The notes beneath the pieces were generated by a model. That model worked only from the letters and a program-made list of their open reading frames with translations, was not told the origin of the DNA and searched no databases. Source: Anisus vortex (lineage: Eukaryota > Mollusca > Gastropoda > Planorbidae). From it: a stretch of DNA of 64,000 nucleotides. Below are positions 35,201 through 45,400 of the stretch, one piece after another (positions within the stretch are counted from its first letter, which is position 1; every line of letters begins with the position of its first letter). The stretch covers positions 7,896,911 through 7,960,910 of the forward strand of contig OX421509.1 of NCBI GenBank assembly GCA_949126835.1. The letters are read 5' to 3'. A program made the translations under genes and the position numbers.

Positions 35201-35943
35201 AAATTAAAATATGTGAAGCTATTAGCACTTGTTTAAAATTCATAATGGTTTGTACTTTTGGACTTGTGCACAGAACTCGTAGAGACTAGTCAGTAGTTTC
35301 ACCTACTAATTATTTACAATGTAGTATTACTCACGCGCTTGGAGTTTTATTATCAAAGGCACGACTTTCAAACTGCTGGACTCATTTTTTTCAAAAGATA
35401 CGATTTGTTTTTATTGATCCAAGCAAATGTTAAATTTGTCTTGATTACAATTTTTTTTTTGTCTTTCAGCATATTTTAAACAATATAAAAAAACTATTTG
35501 TACTCAAGCACAAAAATAAACTTATAATAGACATTCACGCACACTATCACACAATTCATTATACAATAAAAAGTTCATTAGTAGTCAGCTACTACTGTAT
35601 TCTGGCTGACTGAGGTCTTGATGATATATTGTTTGTTACGTATTTGGTGTGAATTCTCATGGTAGATAGTATGGCCTGAGGCTGACGCACAATAATTCTA
35701 TTCTGGTGTGCATATCCTTCTTTTTGTTGTAAGGTTGTTGATATTGGAATACTTCACTATGCAGCTTGTCTTGTTTTTATGTTTTTCCCAACCAAATGGT
35801 ACTAGCATAAAATACACTTTCCACAAGTATGCTATACAAAATTGTTGCCGAAACTGATTGATTTTCTCCCAAAGAATCGAAATTTGCGTTTCAAAAACTC
35901 AAGCACAGAATCCAAGTCTCATACATTATATTTAAACAGTCAT
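35201..35943. other. Unassigned AT-rich sequence
   Basis: AT-rich DNA leading up to the degenerate LTR element. No gene recognised. Confidence 0.4.
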
Positions 35944-36363
35944 TGTCACGATTCTGGAATTAAATCGCACCCGAGACGTCAGCACTAGAAACCGCCGAGA
36001 ATTCGACATCTGTCCCGTCAACCTCTCCATAGGAACCGCCGTAGTCCCGGTACCCAAACCAGGAAAATAGACAATAACACTATATACTATCTAGTCCCGA
36101 CACGGGGAGAAAGAACTTTTTTACTATACCGAAGCTACCTGCAACCAGCCAAGCGCCATACAAAAACGATAACTTTGTGATTGGATACGTGTGTATTGTA
36201 TATGTGTGTGAAATTCTAGGAACCGCTGTTCTGGTGAGTACCATTTTGGACTAGTATTAAGTTAGTTAAACTCTGAACCCCCCAACCCCTCTTACACTTT
36301 CCTCTTTCTATCTCGTTATATCTCTGTCCGTTTACTGCCTTACTCTCGCCTTACTCTGTCACT

Positions 36364-37242
36364 ATGGCCGAAGGTGTACTGTTGCGTAAGCAGCTGAGAG
36401 AAGAGGCTATAGCGATAGGCTACAGTGACGGAGACGTCATTAAATACGTAGTTGAACAGGTAGCGGTCCATGAGGCAAGAGAAGAGAAACGTAGAATAGA
36501 ACAGTTAGAAGAGAAACGCAGAGTAGATCAGTTAGAGAGAGAGGAGAGAGCAGCACAATTAGCTAGAGAGGAGAGAGTAGCTAGGGAGGACTCACTTAGA
36601 TTAGAACAAGTAGCTAGGGAAGATAGACTTAGAGTAGAAGCAGAGCAATTAGAATTAGCTAGAGAAGAAAGACTTAGACTAGATGAGGAGGCACGCAGGA
36701 CACATGAATTCAGACTAGCTGAATTAGCCGCAAGCACTAGGCCCCCGGATAACAGCGACCACCGAAACTCCCCCTCATCATTTAGCTCAGCCAACCCCAG
36801 CAACCATCCCCTCCCCCGACATGCTTCTCTATGGACCGACGTTCACGACCCCCGGCTAGAACAATTCGACATTTACCTCCGACGGTTTAGCGACTGTATG
36901 GAGTTAAATGAGGTCCCCCCAGAATTACACTGTAGGATCCTCGTCTCCACTCTGAGAGGGGAGGATTACGAGACTTACTGTAAACTGGCCCCAGAAGACA
37001 GGGAGTCGTGCGTTGCACTGAAAAACGCGCTGCTAAATCGCCACCAGTTACACTCGTCCCACTACCAGAAGAAGTTTCGGTCGTCCACGCTACGACCGGG
37101 GGAAAATTATACCCAATTCGCGGAGCGAATACAATCTTACCTACTCAAGTGGGTTGAGTTAGGCAATGTCGAGCAGTCATTCGACGGTATGGTCACCCTC
37201 GTAATGACTGAACAGATAGAATCCCAGATGCCCCCCAGCTAA
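36364..37242 (+). CDS. gag: Gag-like protein of the degenerate element (coiled coil plus SCAN-like capsid)
   Basis: A 292-residue frame. Residues 1-36 form a short helical start, 37-118 a long charged coiled coil of Glu-Arg-Leu repeats (EERLRLDEEA style), 120-155 a Pro/Ser linker, and 163-290 a capsid-like helical domain. The end (residues 233-288: HYQKKFR, then a FAERI..YLLKWVEL helix, then VTLVMTEQI) matches the layout of the SCAN-type capsid end also found at residues 258-340 of the intact element at 42467-47359. The ATG lies 420 bases after the LTR-like motif. A frame change at about 37235 cuts the protein just after this domain, so the zinc-knuckle region is not in this frame. Function would be particle assembly. 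Probably inactive. Confidence 0.75.
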   Translation: MAEGVLLRKQLREEAIAIGYSDGDVIKYVVEQVAVHEAREEKRRIEQLEEKRRVDQLEREERAAQLAREERVAREDSLRLEQVAREDRLRVEAEQLELAREERLRLDEEARRTHEFRLAELAASTRPPDNSDHRNSPSSFSSANPSNHPLPRHASLWTDVHDPRLEQFDIYLRRFSDCMELNEVPPELHCRILVSTLRGEDYETYCKLAPEDRESCVALKNALLNRHQLHSSHYQKKFRSSTLRPGENYTQFAERIQSYLLKWVELGNVEQSFDGMVTLVMTEQIESQMPPS

Positions 37243-37259
37243 AGGCTTTCTTAATTTAA

Positions 37260-38372
37260 CAGGGAATATCCGGGTTAAACCCCTCCCTGCAGGGCGCAGA
37301 TAGGTTTCTGCAGTCCAACCTAATAGCGTCATCCTCCTGCCCGGGACACCCACAACCGCACCGACCTTATGGGGACAACCACCGCGTCAACCCTCCCCCT
37401 CAATCAACCGCGCCTCAGCTACACACGCCCCACCACGGGCGACCTCGTCCTCACAACCCACGCGGAGACCACCGCCACACCAGACCCACCCCTCAGTTAG
37501 CACACGACAGGAACAGACGCGACCCCACCCCCTATTTAGCCGCCGGTGCATTTTACACCACGACAGAACCCGTAAGCGCCGACCAGCAGTATACTAACGG
37601 TCCGGCAGGACAAGAAACAGAAGCCCCTCACCCCAACCACTTAACCGAAACCACCGCCCCGTGGAATAGCCAGGAAACATACGGCGACTTGGATCAAGTC
37701 CATCACGTATTTTCCATCTCCTCAGTAGACGGACCCCATGAACCCCGCCACAACTGTGTCGACGAGATAGTCCGAATCAATGGCCACCTGGGCTCTTGTA
37801 CATACGATTCCGGGCTCAGCTATGAGGCCCTAGTAACGGAATCAATGACCGACCCCCGCGACTACACAGGCCGCTATGTGCGACTCCAAGGGCCATCCTA
37901 TAACTCCCCCATCCTGCGTCTACCGACGGCAGTCGTACACATCGACTCCGCCTTTACAGCAGGCCCCATCGAAGCAGTCGTGACTAAAGACGGGAAAGTA
38001 GACGTTCTACTAGGTAGGCCAATCGTAGGCAGACCACTCCCGCCCCGACCCACACAGGTGAGCCACGAGCCACCGCGCCCCACCCACAGCCCGATCCGCC
38101 CTCCCCAATTCGTGTCCATTAAAGACAGGCTCCGCAACGCAAAACTGCCCAAAACCAGAAGCGAGCTAAAGCGTATACTTCACGAGTTCAGTTACTATGA
38201 AAGGAATGCTATACGCGGTTTCCGGCAACTCGCAACGCCCTTATTCGATCTACTGAATGCTACCACACGTCCAAAATTACATTGGAACGAAAACGCCAGA
38301 TTTGCTTTCGATCTGTTAAAATGTTTCTTAGGTCGAAACCCATTTCGAGTCCACCCCGACGACGAGGATTAG
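37260..38372 (+). pseudogene. pol: Protease and polymerase remnant of the degenerate element
   Basis: After the gag frame ends, this reading frame stays open from a TAA at 37257 to the stop at 38372. Its first ~140 codons are Pro/His/Thr-rich linker. From the ATG at 37689 there is a retroviral-type aspartic-protease core: a DSG triad (codons 40-42), a long beta-rich stretch, and a VLLGRPIV segment (about 106-113) like the second protease motif. Codons 152-214 match the tether between reverse transcriptase and RNase H of Ty3/Gypsy elements (LPKTRSELKRILHEFSYYER, then ATPLFDLLN, then W..NA..AFDLLK). The palm, the YxDD site and integrase are absent, so an internal deletion joined protease to the tether. 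Codon use is GC-rich, unlike the AT-rich surroundings. Confidence 0.75.
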
Positions 38373-38633
38373 CGTTAACCCTAAACACCCGATGGGCCGG
38401 GTAACAATACAACCCAGCGCCATACTCGCCCCCCCCCCCCAGAAGATAACTTAACGCGTCCCCTTGTTCCCTCCGACCCCTCCCCGTCACAGACCCACCA
38501 CCAGCACGTGGACACGCCAAGATACCACTCGCGGATACTATCCCGGTACTCTCACTAAGATCCCATACCCCAGAGACAGTAATTTAGGTAGAAATCTTCT
38601 CTCTGAGTAGATTCCCAAATCGCCCGGGTGAGT

Positions 38634-39905
38634 TGTCGCGATTCTGGAATTAAATCGTAACCTTATTAGCGCTCATGGATAGATCATAGCGCAGAAGTAG
38701 TGTAGAACTAGAAACATAGGTTAGCGTAGAGTTAGATTAGGGAGTAGAAACGTAGCCTGGAGCTATTACCCTCTCTCTCTCTCACGCAATAGGAACACCC
38801 CAACCACCCCTTCTCCTCACCTCTCTTTAACCCTCCCTACACTTCTTTCGTTCCCAAATTCAGAGTTTGCTACTTGATTCAGCCAATTGGTATTACACTA
38901 TTTGTATGTGTAATTGTATGTGTGTGTATTCTTTAATGTATGTATATATATATATATATATTCTATTATGCTGTCAAGTATGATTCATGTTGTATTTGGA
39001 TAGTAAATACTCATTTATTTTGCTAAACTCAGCATACACGTAAAACCCCCACCCACCTGTAGAAACCCCCACCCACCTGTAGACACCCCCACCCACTGCT
39101 ACACCTTTTTCATTATCTCCCCTCTTCGTCCCCTACTCAGCGCCCGTGGTCAAGCCCTTTATCCACTCGAAGTAGTGACATCTGGAGCGAAGCGTCTCGC
39201 ACATACGTAAGCACCTTGGGCTGCACTCGACCAGAACCAATAGAGACAGGTCCATCAACGGAAATAAGTCATTATCTTATCCTTTGTATCTCCGTATACG
39301 TCTACCCACCCCCCCCTTTTCCCCTGGGCCCCACCCCGCAAAAGTCGGCGGTACTAATTGCTCGCCTACACCCACCCCTAATTTTCCCCCCAATAGTCAA
39401 TCTTCTATGCAAGTATATTTCAAACCAGCCAACCAGAACATATGTAATTCTAAACCAATGTAGCTATCCAATCAAATTGACCACTGATCACGTGACTAAA
39501 ATGCACGAAAGCGGGCTTAACTAGTTTTAGGACACTTCGGCTCAAGTGCTTGGTGGAGAAGGTTGTTCGATTCTAGCCTCCACTTATTCAGTTGTTCCAT
39601 AGGATATACCGCCTACATGTGTATAGATAGATATTGTGTCAGTCTAAGTATTTTCATGAACACAGCTACGGTTGCCTAATGTTTTGGATAACCTAGCAGT
39701 ACCATGTGTTGAGTGTTAACTGAAGCCTGTGCAAATTCATATATGTATCTTGCCATTGAGTGAAGAATTGAAATGATAATAAACACCTGAACTTAACCAA
39801 CGATTTATTTGCCTGCTTAGAACTAATTGTTGTGTCCGTCATAATATCTAACGAGCCAAGAGAGAAATAATAATTATTCCAGGGCGATTCCAGTCACGGT
39901 AATTC
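38634..39905 (+). repeat. Putative 3' LTR of the degenerate element
   Basis: Starts TGTCGCGATTCTGGAATTAA, the motif also at 35944. It contains a (TA)n at 38944-38960, three tandem copies of a 20 bp CCCCCACCCACCTGTAGAAA-like unit at 39046-39105, and an AATAAA at about 39778. The right edge near 39905 is tentative because the left counterpart is not preserved. Confidence 0.4.
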
Positions 39906-40542
39906 ATACCCCACGACGACCTGCCACTACTACCCCCTCAACTACGACTCCGCACACCTCTCATCGCCCAACTTCTGCCAGGTTGATGTCCTAATCGTAA
40001 ACACATCCTGACAGTCATCTTTTGCTAACCAACGCACAACTGTGTGCAGTAGCCATCGCTTGTAGTCCTCGTCAATGAACAATGAACAATATTTATTTTG
40101 CCACATAGTTCAAACAATAAGTGCAATAAAAGCAAGAAAGGCATAGTCAAAGACATAACTAGAAAATTATAAAATTGGAAAACAATTAAACAATAAGACA
40201 TTATATCGAGACAATCCATGCGAAATCATTTAATGCATTACTTATTTGTGAACTGCTGTAATATTGTAGATAGCGATACAGACTTTTAGTAACTAAATGT
40301 TGTCACACGATAGAGGCCATTACATCTGAAACAGACTATTTTCTTTAGCTACAACATCAATCCACGATACACCATACCATCGCAACTGGATGATTTTCTT
40401 TTAAACTAAAAAGTCTTCTAGTACAAGTAGTCAAAAATATTTTTCTATTTATTTATTTTTTGAAATGGGAACATTTTCTCAAATAAACGTAAGCTAAAAG
40501 TAACTTAATTGTCTGGTTATCCAGTTATAAAGGAAATTATTA
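39906..40542. other. Unassigned flank of the intact LTR element
   Basis: A C-rich start (39906-40010) with the composition of the degenerate element, then AT-rich DNA up to the insertion site of the 7.85 kb element. No gene recognised. Confidence 0.4.
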
Positions 40543-40546
40543 TGAT

Positions 40547-41219
40547 TGTTACGTCCACAATCCCCTTGTGGCCAGAGCTGTGTAGATCTTGCTGATAATT
40601 CTCGTTAGTCCTAGGGGAGACTTTAATTATTAGTATTTATGTTTCAGTATTACACGAACTCTTCTTATAGTCCTGGGCACAATTCAGTATTTGTATTCCA
40701 ACATTTCCTTTCTTGTAAATTATGGTAGTAGATAAATCTTATAGTAATGTATACAACACAATAGGATAGTAACTTGACAAAGAAGCTTCAGTGTAACTGT
40801 TGTTGATAGTTTATTTCAGGTGGTATGTTCAATATATACAATATATCTATTATGTACAGTTAGAATAAAATAGTGCAAACACAAACGTTCAAAGGAACAT
40901 ATTTTGAAACTCTCTGTCTTTCAGACAAAACAAATCATTAAATACTATCCGAGTGGTGCAAGGGACAGACCCATTACCAGTAGGGGTGAAAATCATGGTA
41001 TCATTACAAAACTCATAACAAAAACGATATGAACTTCCCCTATTAAATAATGAGTCGTTCCCAGACTCTGAGAATTTGAGATCAACACAGAATCCCAGCA
41101 TTACCTAGAACCTTTCGTTTTCCTACTAAACGTCCTAATATCGCGTGTAGTAAGAAAAGAGAGAGAGAGAAGAATAAACATTGCGTGTTCCAATTCTTGG
41201 AAAAACAATATACATGACA
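40547..41219 (-). repeat. 3' LTR of the Gmr1-type element
   Basis: The left copy is the 3' LTR because the element reads leftward. It ends (outer side) with an intact CA dinucleotide next to the target duplication. It contains a GAGAGAGAGA tract near its U3 start and a 70-codon frame (40889-41101) that is identical in the other LTR and is probably not a gene. Confidence 0.95.
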
Positions 41220-41230
41220 CGCCCCCACCC
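41220..41230 (-). other. Polypurine tract
   Basis: On the minus strand this reads GGGTGGGGGCG and ends exactly at the first base of the 3' LTR (TGTCATG). This is the expected position of the plus-strand primer for reverse transcription. Confidence 0.85.
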
Positions 41231-42466
41231 AATGAAAGAAATAATGTACCATAATTACCCAAGTAATACTCAACATGGTACATTTTTCGTACTTAACACT
41301 ATCGTTTTAATAACCAACAATCAATGGAAGATTATTAGACAATTTAAGCAAACATGGCTCACTGGCACAACTAAATTATAAAAAGTGTCACTACCCAATG
41401 GTAATTGTGATTATAACGTGATGGACAAATATTTCACCGTTAGTATTAATATTAACTAATGTCTCAACAAGTACAAATAATTCAAAAATATTCTAGTCAT
41501 TCTTATTTTAACTATGTACAGTTGTGTGGATTTCCACCAAAAATTAGCAAAAAGTTTTAATCTATTAAACAAATATAACATTGCTCAAACTCTTGTCAAT
41601 TTCCAACAGTTTACTTCTAATATACAAACCAAAAGATAAGTAATACATAACTCGAATCAAACTATAGGTTACTTCCCCTTTAAATTACAGTGTCAACTTG
41701 ACATTAACAGGGTTCATACCTAAGATGATGATACTTCCCCTTTTCTCAAATACGAGGAGAAAATACACTCTAGTTACGATTAATACAGTAATCTAAATAT
41801 TAAAATGTAATCCACTATTATGCGTTTTTGGCAAATTTAAAAGTTTAATATAAAAGATTGTTCAGGGTTGAATGAGTGCTCACCTTTAGGTACCTTTGTT
41901 TCCCTCCATTCCCGGATATATGGAATATATAACAACCTATATACAACATAGTGAATATCCACTAGTTTTTTTTTCCATTCTATTGCCATGATATAACAAT
42001 TTAGCAATAGATTTCCAATATTATCTATTAATTTATACCAATTGATATTACATCTCTTTCTAAGATAAAAATTGTACATATTATTATTTAGTTCCATTCA
42101 TTAACTAAAATAAAACAAGATAATAAATCAACTAGCTCAAAGTTTTCCCACTTAATTGCATGTGATGACAATTACTTTTATCCATCCATATCAAGTAAAT
42201 ATGTGCATATTATATATTTATTGCATCATGCATCAACATTTAAATGGAATTTCTTTTCCATAATCAAATGAATTTAAAATATATCAGAACATCAATATTA
42301 TACATGATTATAAAAATTATTAATACTTTCAAAAGACTTGACTTCTGTATGATACAAGTATTCTATAGGTATTCCATAATCAAAATTCAAACGAATGATA
42401 GGTTATCATGAAACATTCTTAATGAATAAGTGAGATGATCTGAAAAAAGAAGTATGGGTTATTCAG
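41231..42466 (-). other. 3' untranslated region of the Gmr1-type element
   Basis: About 1.2 kb of AT-rich sequence between the Gag-Pol stop and the polypurine tract. Small open frames (60-86 codons) show no signal peptide plus membrane anchor, so I see no envelope gene. The length is generous for a simple Ty3/Gypsy element. Confidence 0.7.
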
Positions 42467-45400
42467 TCAATCATGTAGCACCCGAGATAGAGTATCAGCT
42501 GTGACGTTGTCCCTACCCCTCAGGTGTTTTATGTTTAAGTCATAGGCTTGGAGGAATAAGCTCCATCTAACAAGCCTCTGGTTTTGCTTGACCCTGGAGA
42601 GAAAAGTCAGAGGGTTGTGGTCGGTCAGTATTTCTATCGGGTACCCAGAGCTGTTTACATAGAAATCAAACTGTTTTAACGCTAGGATCAACCCTAAAAG
42701 TTCCTTCTCACTTGTATTATAATTACGTTCATGGATATTGAATTTCTGTGAGTGGTAGCACACCGGGTGCTCCTCTCCGTGGTCATCCTGCTGAGTCAGC
42801 ACCGCTCCCATCCCAGTATCGCACGCGTCTACTGCAATTTTAAAGGGTCTATCAAAACGCGGGGTCACCAAAATAGGTGCCCTGGATAATCTTAACTTCA
42901 ACTCATCAAACGCCTTTTGGCACTTGTCAGACCAAACAAAGCGATTGTTCTTCTTTAGTAGGTCAGTTAAGGGGCAAGCTACCGTAGAAAAGTCCTGGCA
43001 AAACTTACGATAATACCCGGCCATTCCAAGGTAACTACGGAGTTGTTTCCTTGTCTGTGGCACTGGGACATTCTGAATAGCTTCTATTTTAGCATTTACT
43101 GGTTTAACCTTTCCACCACCCACTACATGTCCAAGATACTCGATAGTGGCATGTCCAAACTGACTCTTAGCCAGGTTTATTGTCAAATTGGCGTTATTCA
43201 GTCGTTCAAACAAGTGTCGTAGTTGACTGACATGTGTCTTGAAATCTGTACTATACACCACTATGTCGTCGAGGTAGGCATTACACTGGAAGATACCGCG
43301 AGTGAGGGTGTTTATAAGCCTTTGAAACGTCGCAGGGGCATTACGGAGTCCGAATGGCATGACCTTATACCTGTAAAGTCCGTCAGGTGTCACAAAGGCG
43401 GATACTTCCTGTGCCCGTGGCGTCAAAGGAATCTGAAAGTACGCGGAGAGAAGATCAATTTTTGTCACATACGTCGCATCACCTATCTTATCAATGAGGT
43501 CATCAATACGAGGAATGGGATACGAGTCAGTCTTTGTCAAATTATTTAATTTCCTAAAGTCTGTACAAAACCGCAATGTGTTGTCGGCTTTTGGTACCAA
43601 CACACAGGGTGAAGACCATTCGCTATCACATTCTTCCACTATGTCATTTTCTAACATATACTTCACCTCTGCTCTAATATGTTCAAGTCTGATGGGGTTA
43701 ACTCTATATGGATGCTGTTTAATTGGCCTGGCACCCTCAGTTAATACTACATCGTGTTCTATTAGATGTGTCCTCCTGGGAACATCTGTAAACAGTGACT
43801 TATATTCATGTACAAGCTCAATAATCTTCTCCTTATCTTCTACCGGAAGATGTTCTAGCCTTGTATCTAAACTCTTAAGGGCATCTGTATTATTAAGTTT
43901 ACTTTCTGCAAACTTATATTCTATCCTAGATAAATCCGTCGGGACCCTAGCTAATGAAATCATGGGGACCTCCCGTGGTTTACTCTTTTCCCTGGAAACA
44001 TAGGGCTTAAGCAAATTAATATGGCATACCCTCTGCTTTTGTCTCCGGTCAGGAGTCTTTATCAAATAATTGACCTCGCCAAGCTTTGACTCTATCTCAT
44101 AGGGTCCACTAAACTTTGCACTTAAAGGCTGATTTTGCAAAGGTAGAAACACAAGAACTTTGTCACCTGGTGCAAAAGTTCTAGCTGTAGCTTTACGGTC
44201 ATAGTTCTGTCTCATACGCTCCTGCATCTGTGGAAAATGAATCTTCACATGGTTAAAAGCATGATAAAGCCTATTTTTAAATTTATCTACATATGACAAA
44301 AGTCCAATCGGTTCACTGTCCGTTAGCCAAGTTTCATGTAGAAGTTTCAACGGACCTCTGACTGAGTGTCCATACACAAGTTCGAATGGGCTAAACCCCA
44401 GGGATTCCTGAGTGGCCTCCCTTGCAGCGAACAGTACATAAGGCACACCCTTATCCCAGTCTTTCTCGTTTTCATAACAGTACTTTTTAAGCATCGATTT
44501 TAATGTCTGATGAAACCTTTCCAGAGCTCCCTGGCTCTCAGGATGATAGGCACTTGATAGCCTATGGCTTATCCCTAATTGTTCCATGACTTGTTTGAAA
44601 ATGTTCGAAGTAAAGTTAGTCCCCTGGTCGGACTGTACTGTCTTCGGTAGGCCATAACGTGTGAAGAAATTTGTCAGGGCGTCTACCACCTTCACTGTTG
44701 TTATGTTCCGCAACGGAATGGCTTCCGGGAAGCGAGTGGATGAACACATGACTGTGAGCAGGTATTGAAAACCGGCTTTTGTTTTCGGCAACGGGCCCAC
44801 GCAATCAATGAGTATATGACTGAATGGTTCGTCGAACGCTGGTATCGGCTGGAGTGGAGCGACAGGAATTCGTTGGATAGGACGTCCTACCATTTGGCAT
44901 ACGTGGCAAGTCTTGCAGTATTGTTCGACATCTCTTCTCAGTCCTGGCCAGTAGAAGTAAGGGAGGATACGGTGGTGCGTTTTCCGGACTCCCATGTGAC
45001 CAGCGAAAGGAAGATCATGCGCCATACGCAGTATATCTTGACGATAGCACTTAGGTATTACAATCTGGTGAATACTGTCCCACTCGTTTGTACCTGAGTT
45101 GAGCGGTTTCGACTTTCTCATCAACACTTCATCTTTCATGTAGAAACATTCCGCCATTGCATCTGCAGTCTTTTCATCAACAGCTTTCATTCTGAGTTGC
45201 ATTATTACTTCGTCATTCAATTGTTCTTTCACCAATTTCTGCTTTGGTGACAAAATGTTATCGTTCTCGGTTGCATCACCAGTTGTTAGTTCAGTAAAGA
45301 ACGTAGCACTTAAATCGATGTCAGGTGTTTCTGTTATCACTGTTTCATTCGCATGTGTGTCTTCAGAACAGACAAACACATCTTTCGTTGCACTACACGG

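Larger units (their letters stand above)
35944..39905 (+). mobile_element. Degenerate, internally deleted Ty3/Gypsy-like LTR element with SCAN-like Gag
   Basis: A GC-rich island with a gag frame, a protease remnant and a short polymerase fragment. A 24-base motif starting TGTCACGATTCTGGAATTAA occurs at 35944 and, with one change, at 38634 after the coding part, as expected for the starts of two LTRs. The sequences after the motif do not align by eye, so the LTRs have diverged or been rearranged, and the right boundary (near a 'GGTAATTCA') is a guess. Integrase and most of reverse transcriptase are missing, so it is non-autonomous. Confidence 0.6.

Noticed and set aside
40889..41101. 70-codon frame in both LTRs
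   Set aside because: Its identity in the two copies follows from LTR identity; no evidence of coding.
41837..42097. Possible envelope or accessory gene downstream of Gag-Pol
   Set aside because: Only 86 codons, no signal peptide with membrane anchor, and no recognised motif.
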